Both the position numbers and the translations under genes were made by a program. Shown piece by piece: positions 22,595 through 26,554 of a DNA stretch of 26,554 bases. Source of the DNA: a virus; IMG/VR virus record IMGVR_UViG_3300048556_000231, positions 1 through 26,554 of that record. The stretch is one strand, 5' to 3'. Under the pieces are notes generated by a model. The model searched no databases and had not been told where the DNA came from. It saw nothing but the letters and a program-made list of their open reading frames with translations. Position 1 is the stretch's first letter. Each line of letters opens with the position of its first letter.

Positions 22595-23821
22595 ATGAAA
22601 ATTGTAGATAGCAACAAACAACTTAAGAAACATATATCCCAACTCTATCGGGAAAGGATATTGGTGTACCCTATACTTACGAGTTTAGATAAACACCCTA
22701 TAAAGACACGAGTATCCGCACTAATCATATCAGATGGTACATTAGACCTATTTGTTAATTACAACAACATAGACGCAAGTAAAATAGACGAAAAGGTAGA
22801 GTTTCACAACTTTAAAGAAGTTTACATAGTAGGAATGAAAGATTTTCTATATCACTATGATTTCTTACCCAATATGTATGATTTAGAAATGTCACTCTTT
22901 TGGCAAGCTAAATCATTCGATGTACAAGAGAAACCCATCTACACTATATTCAGAAGACGACAGGCACCTAAAGCAAATGACCTTATTCCTATATGGAAAC
23001 ACTACGAACAATTCGAAGATTGGAAGAAACTTTTTGTCGACTCAAAAATTTCTAAATTCTCACAACTATATGCGAAATCATTACAATGGGTTGAAAAGAA
23101 TGGACTTTATACGGATTTAGATACACTTGAACATACTCAATATAATACACTTACTACAACATCACGACCATCCAATACATTTGGTGGAGTAAATTACGCA
23201 GCACTTAAGAAAAATGATGGTACTCGTAGTAGATTTATTTCACGATTCGAAAATGGTAAATTGTGCCAATTAGATTTCGATGGATATCACATTCGACTCA
23301 TATCAAAACTAATTGGCATAGATATTCCATTAGATAAGAAAGCACATGGGTGGTTGGCAAATCAATATGGAAAAGATATTAGTCAAGCAAAGGCAATCAC
23401 ATTTAGACAACTATATGGTGGGGTGGAAGATGAGTACTATCACATACCATTTTTCAAAAAAACATCAGATTACATAAACTCACTATGGTTAGATTTCTTA
23501 CGAAATCGTGAAGTGGTTACACCTATTTTACAAAGAAAAATTAAATTTGATGAGAATCTAAATAAAAATAAATTATTTAATTATGTTTTACAAGCGCTTG
23601 AAACAGAAAGAAACATATTTATATTAGATAAATTGTCAAAAATCAATTTGAATCAAAAGTCAGTACCTATATTATATACATACGACTCGATTCTGTTCGA
23701 TGTTGACGCAAACGAAGAGAATTACATTAGGGAAGTTAAATCAATAATGGAAAAAGATGGATTCCCTGTCGAGATAGAAATTGGAAACAATTATGATAAT
23801 ATGGTTAAGACCAATATTTAG
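22595..23821 (+). CDS. Minimal, divergent family-A DNA polymerase-like protein
   Basis: The 408-residue protein carries a family-A polymerase motif series in its C-terminal half. LTTTSRPSN at 186-194 resembles the thumb/palm TGRLSS region. Motif A is LCQLDFDGYHIRLI with Asp227 as catalytic aspartate. Motif B retains Lys266, Phe270 and Tyr274-Gly275 in AKAITFRQLYGG (K-x3-F-x3-YG). Motif C is ILYTYDSILFD with Asp364. Changes from E. coli Pol I: the motif A Glu (710) is His, the motif B Arg (754) is Ile, and the HDE of motif C is Tyr-Asp-Ser. The first 180 residues show no 3'-5' exonuclease motifs I can identify, and the total is well below a Klenow fragment (about 605). T4-like phages normally use the family-B gp43, so this would be an accessory or repurposed enzyme (gap-filling, translesion or inactive). 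It has its own host-like promoter. Family call from motifs: fairly sure; activity: unknown. Confidence 0.78.
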   Translation: MKIVDSNKQLKKHISQLYRERILVYPILTSLDKHPIKTRVSALIISDGTLDLFVNYNNIDASKIDEKVEFHNFKEVYIVGMKDFLYHYDFLPNMYDLEMSLFWQAKSFDVQEKPIYTIFRRRQAPKANDLIPIWKHYEQFEDWKKLFVDSKISKFSQLYAKSLQWVEKNGLYTDLDTLEHTQYNTLTTTSRPSNTFGGVNYAALKKNDGTRSRFISRFENGKLCQLDFDGYHIRLISKLIGIDIPLDKKAHGWLANQYGKDISQAKAITFRQLYGGVEDEYYHIPFFKKTSDYINSLWLDFLRNREVVTPILQRKIKFDENLNKNKLFNYVLQALETERNIFILDKLSKINLNQKSVPILYTYDSILFDVDANEENYIREVKSIMEKDGFPVEIEIGNNYDNMVKTNI

Positions 23822-23822
23822 G

Positions 23823-23830
23823 TATTTATA
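23823..23830 (+). promoter_or_regulatory. TATTTATA box next to the large unknown gene
   Basis: TATTTATA sits right after the polymerase-like stop, but only 3 nt before the ATG at 23834. The distance is far shorter than at the other boxes (18-37 nt), so it may be a chance match in AT-rich sequence. A full CATATTTATA also occurs inside the preceding gene at 23614-23623. Confidence 0.2.
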
Positions 23831-23833
23831 GTT

Positions 23834-25927
23834 ATGAAGAAATCCCAAAACATAGTAGATAGAATATTACGGAAGGTTTGGTCTGATATAGACACTAAAC
23901 TTACTGAAGGTATTTATACTGAAGAATTCTTAAAATCTTTTTATTATCATCTTATAGATGAGGTTGGTGAAGCAAAAGCTGATATTCTAATTCAAGAGTT
24001 TGATAAAGATAATGAAGAAGAGCCAGAAGAAGAAAGACCTGACTCTGGTGACGAAAAAGAGATTGACAAATTTGGAATGTTGACTCAGATTGAAAAAGAC
24101 AAGTTAAAGGATAAAGAAAAAGTAAAAGAAAATATACTAATTCAATTAGGACAACTCCTTAGTGAAGCTTCCATATATGATAACAAATATGCAATAGGTG
24201 ATAAATTCATACCACTTAAAAATACCGCAGATTTATTACAAATGGGATTACCAAAAGGTGAAAAAGTACCTAAAGGACCTTTTACTAAAATAGCACCTAC
24301 TGAAGATGGTGTTCAAGTAAAAATAAATAATGGTCAAACTGTATATGTATCCGCTGAAGATACTGGTAAAAATTATATAATTACTGCAAGTAATGGAAAC
24401 ATTCAGTCTTTATTTGGTAAAATGAGAAAAGGTTCTAAACCAACTGATGTAAACTTTGATACAGAAACGATGGAAACTGCACAATGTATGGGAACATATG
24501 TAAATGGTTTCAGTATACTTAAACAATTAAATTCAGCTACCGAAGAAACTTTACCAAAAGTTACTAACGATGTAAAACAGAAATTTGTAAAAGCATTGGG
24601 AAGTAGTGGAGAATACGCAAAACCTAATGAGATTTTATCTAAATTAGATACAATGCCACTTGGTGATTATTTCTTGATAGCACAATTAATGGCAGGTATG
24701 ACCAAGTTTACAGATGATATGAAATTTAAAGGTGCATTTATAACTCATAAAAATATAAAAGGATATTATCAAGCTACTGAGCGTTCTGAATTAGTAGATG
24801 GTGTAAAAGATAATACTGCTGATTGTGTTATATCCAATGTCCCATCGTCTGAACTTATATCTAAGTTAGGTGAAGGGTTACCTGTTGAATATGATAAAAA
24901 GGGTGTTTGTACAATAATTGGTACAAGTATTAAGTTTATACAAGTATCACTCAAAAAAGCAGAAGGTGGAGCTCAATTAGGTAAAATATACGGATTCTTA
25001 AAAGACAAGTATGGGTTATTGGGTACTGAGGATGTTAAGAATTTGGCATTAGAGTCAGTTCAATTGAATGAGGGATTAAGAGACTTTTTAAATAAGGGTG
25101 TTGCTTTTATAAAAGGTATTGGTTCTAACTTATTACAGAAAATTTCTCAATTAGGAAAATTCTTATTTGGATTCTCAAAAAAGATATTCAAGGGATTAAA
25201 AAAATCTCCAAAATCTGAAGTTAAAAAATTAGAAAAAGAATTACTAAGAGCAGGGTTACATGAAGGTATTCTAAATGAAGCTAAGAAACCATCTATATAT
25301 GATTCTTTTGAACAAATTGCAACAAATCAAAAAGTATTAGATAAATTAGTAACTAATGTGGATACTAAACTAAAAGCATTGTATAGTTCAGCTATATCAA
25401 ATCCAGCATTTTACTATAACGGATATGAAAAACTCTCTTTAACTGCACCTGTATCAAAAGATACTGTTGCTAAGTTATTGACAAACTTTCAATCAGCAAT
25501 CGTACTTAAAAGTATATTGGGTGATTTATCTGGCGATGCAAAAAAGTTATACTCACAACTAATAGAGATAGAGAAAGAAATGATATATGGTAAAACAACA
25601 TTACCTTTATATAAAGTCTTTGGTGTAGATAAAGATGGAAAAGGAACTACATATAAACAATTTCCTGGTTCTGAAAAATTTGTACAAGACAAGTTGTCAA
25701 AAGACTTATCAGATACAACGGTATTCTTTTTAAGAACAAACGCAAAAGATGGTAAGTATTTCACAATGACGGGATATGGATTAACAGGTATAAATGAAAC
25801 AACAGGTGATATGAAATATTCCCAATTTAGAATGGGAACTAATTCATCTGGTAGATATAGTTACAACTTTGAAGGTACACAAGAACTTCCATTAGGAAAA
25901 GTTAAATCAGCTTTAAAGATAAAATAA
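23834..25927 (+). CDS. Large unknown protein with a cationic amphipathic segment
   Basis: The 697-residue protein has an N-terminal helical domain, an acidic stretch at about 55-78 (EFDKDNEEEPEEERPDSGDE), a mixed domain to about 400 containing ADCVISNVPSSELISKLGEG and VSLKKAEGGAQLGKIYGF, then at about 411-460 a long basic, amphipathic segment (GVAFIKGIGSNLLQKISQLG, KFLFGFSKKIFKGLKKSPK) and a C-terminal domain with TTVFFLRTNAKDGKYFTMTG. No family is recognised. The LSEASIYD sequence at about 109-116 resembles short N-terminal LSEA motifs of other marine phage proteins, without known function. It could be an internal or ejected virion protein given the membrane-active-looking segment, but nothing proves this. 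It starts 12 nt after the polymerase-like gene and is followed 9 nt later by a GTG-start gene. Confidence 0.72.
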   Translation: MKKSQNIVDRILRKVWSDIDTKLTEGIYTEEFLKSFYYHLIDEVGEAKADILIQEFDKDNEEEPEEERPDSGDEKEIDKFGMLTQIEKDKLKDKEKVKENILIQLGQLLSEASIYDNKYAIGDKFIPLKNTADLLQMGLPKGEKVPKGPFTKIAPTEDGVQVKINNGQTVYVSAEDTGKNYIITASNGNIQSLFGKMRKGSKPTDVNFDTETMETAQCMGTYVNGFSILKQLNSATEETLPKVTNDVKQKFVKALGSSGEYAKPNEILSKLDTMPLGDYFLIAQLMAGMTKFTDDMKFKGAFITHKNIKGYYQATERSELVDGVKDNTADCVISNVPSSELISKLGEGLPVEYDKKGVCTIIGTSIKFIQVSLKKAEGGAQLGKIYGFLKDKYGLLGTEDVKNLALESVQLNEGLRDFLNKGVAFIKGIGSNLLQKISQLGKFLFGFSKKIFKGLKKSPKSEVKKLEKELLRAGLHEGILNEAKKPSIYDSFEQIATNQKVLDKLVTNVDTKLKALYSSAISNPAFYYNGYEKLSLTAPVSKDTVAKLLTNFQSAIVLKSILGDLSGDAKKLYSQLIEIEKEMIYGKTTLPLYKVFGVDKDGKGTTYKQFPGSEKFVQDKLSKDLSDTTVFFLRTNAKDGKYFTMTGYGLTGINETTGDMKYSQFRMGTNSSGRYSYNFEGTQELPLGKVKSALKIK

Positions 25928-25936
25928 GGGATATGG

Positions 25937-26326
25937 GTGAGAACGCAATTATTATGTACATTTACTAATGAAGCTGAATTTGAATCGGTTTTAGAAACTA
26001 TTCAAGACTCATTCATCCTTTATAGTAGAAAGATATTTATTTTAAAATTAAAACCATCACAAGAATTAGTGATTAGTTATAACATCATACCAAACAATGA
26101 AAGAAAATTCTTAGGAAGTACTATATTAGCACATCGTAAGAAAGAGTCAAACACTATTTACACAATCAACGCATTGAATAGATTGATTGTAGACTTAAAT
26201 GGTGGTGTTGAGGATAAAACATATAAAATTGATTGGGATAGTTATAGAAACTCTATGATTCTAACAGAAGGTGATGGATACAAAATATTAAATACAAGTT
26301 TATTTAGAATAGTCAATGTAAACTAA
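25937..26326 (+). CDS. Hypothetical phage protein with GTG start
   Basis: The 129-residue protein must start at GTG 25937: the nearby ATG at 25933 leads to a short frame that stops within 36 nt, and an in-frame stop lies just upstream at 25925. AAGGG precedes the GTG by 6 nt. Sequence features are QLLCTFTNEAEFESVLETIQ at the start, YTINALNRLIVDLNGGV near residues 75-91, and a YKIDWDSYRNSMILTEGDGY end. Similar short proteins with a TINALN...W..YRN pattern occur in T4-like marine phages as hypotheticals, as I recall. Function is unknown. No membrane or catalytic motif is seen. Confidence 0.75.
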   Translation: MRTQLLCTFTNEAEFESVLETIQDSFILYSRKIFILKLKPSQELVISYNIIPNNERKFLGSTILAHRKKESNTIYTINALNRLIVDLNGGVEDKTYKIDWDSYRNSMILTEGDGYKILNTSLFRIVNVN

Positions 26327-26331
26327 GTTAT

Positions 26332-26554
26332 ATGCAAAAAAGTTATAATGGTCTTGATGATATGTTATCATGTATCAAAAGACACAATTTTCATAAAGAC
26401 AATTATCAGATAGGTAGTGGTAAATATATACCAGTTGATTTTCAACCAAAACGAACTGCGGTTATAGTCGGTTATACTGATGATGAGTTAATTCAAAAAT
26501 TTGTAGACTCTGAACAATTCAAATGGATATATTTAGTACACGACTTTACAAGAG
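26332..26554 (+). CDS. Unknown protein, 3' end outside window
   Basis: An ATG at 26332, 5 nt after the previous stop, opens a frame that stays open to the window edge (74 codons). It reads MQKSYNGLDDMLSCIKRHNF at first and later RTAVIVGYTDDELIQKFVDS and WIYLVHDFTR. The beta-strand/turn pattern (AVIVGYT) could start a nucleotide-binding or glycosyltransferase-like fold, but the fragment is too short to decide. It is probably co-transcribed with the two genes before it. Confidence 0.62.
   Translation, partial: MQKSYNGLDDMLSCIKRHNFHKDNYQIGSGKYIPVDFQPKRTAVIVGYTDDELIQKFVDSEQFKWIYLVHDFTR

Noticed and set aside
24830-24985. A PD-(D/E)xK nuclease-like motif (TADCVIS ... VSLKK) in the large unknown protein.
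   Set aside because: The acidic residue before the lysine is missing (Ser-Leu-Lys), and no further nuclease signature was seen.
1-26554. tRNA genes, integrase or attachment sites, insertion sequences and replication origin.
   Set aside because: Nothing resembling them was seen; all space is taken by same-strand phage genes with short gaps.

Overview
The window is part of the genome of a virulent, contractile-tailed, T4-related (distant 'far T4' type) bacteriophage. It is AT-rich, every gene runs on the + strand, and genes are packed end to end. The order neck (gp13/gp14-like), sheath terminator (gp15-like), sheath (gp18), tube (gp19), gp26-type chaperone pair, tape measure, baseplate/hub is the core tail cluster of T4-like phages. 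The host cannot be named with certainty. Two promoters of the form TTTG-N20-TATATTAG resemble the Bacteroidota housekeeping promoter (TTG ... TAnnTTTG), so a Bacteroidota host is my best guess.

Layout: (1) 1-2538 is the 3' part of a giant collagen-like fibre gene, at least 268 unbroken Gly-X-Y triplets, followed by a short C-terminal tip. (2) 2577-6283 is a tight three-gene set: a 2-oxoglutarate/Fe(II) hydroxylase, a GT2 glycosyltransferase, and a fusion of a GT4 glycosyltransferase with a domain strongly resembling the C-terminal catalytic domain of animal procollagen lysyl hydroxylase (PLOD). (3) 6319-12189 holds neck, tail terminator, sheath and tube genes. (4) 12219-13809 has a small acidic gene between two terminators, then the gp26-like gene with an overlapping downstream reading frame in a G/GT-like arrangement, closed by a third terminator. 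(5) 13843-21929 holds the tape measure and baseplate/hub genes, one of which carries thirteen 15-residue repeats. (6) 22001-23821 is a small non-structural insert with its own host-like promoters, ending in a minimal, divergent family-A DNA-polymerase-like protein. (7) 23834-26554 holds unrecognised genes, the last cut by the window edge.

The most exciting element is regions 1 and 2 together. Almost every lysine of the collagen-like fibre (about 88 of about 91, hand count) sits in the Y position before Gly, the X-Lys-Gly motif used by collagen lysyl hydroxylases, while proline is almost absent. Directly downstream is a PLOD-like lysyl hydroxylase fused to a glycosyltransferase, plus a second hydroxylase and a second glycosyltransferase. 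I infer a phage system that hydroxylates and then glycosylates lysines on its own collagen-like fibre, parallel to animal collagen and to the mimivirus L230 enzyme.

Regulation: a recurring CATATTTATA box lies 18-37 nt upstream of seven gene starts, mostly virion genes, and looks like the phage's late promoter. Its core is the reverse complement of the T4 late box TATAAATA. The TTTG-N20-TATATTAG promoters precede only the non-structural insert. Three good intrinsic terminators separate the 12.2-13.8 kb units. No tRNA, integrase, CRISPR array or insertion sequence was seen, and no stretch over about 140 bases lacks a gene.
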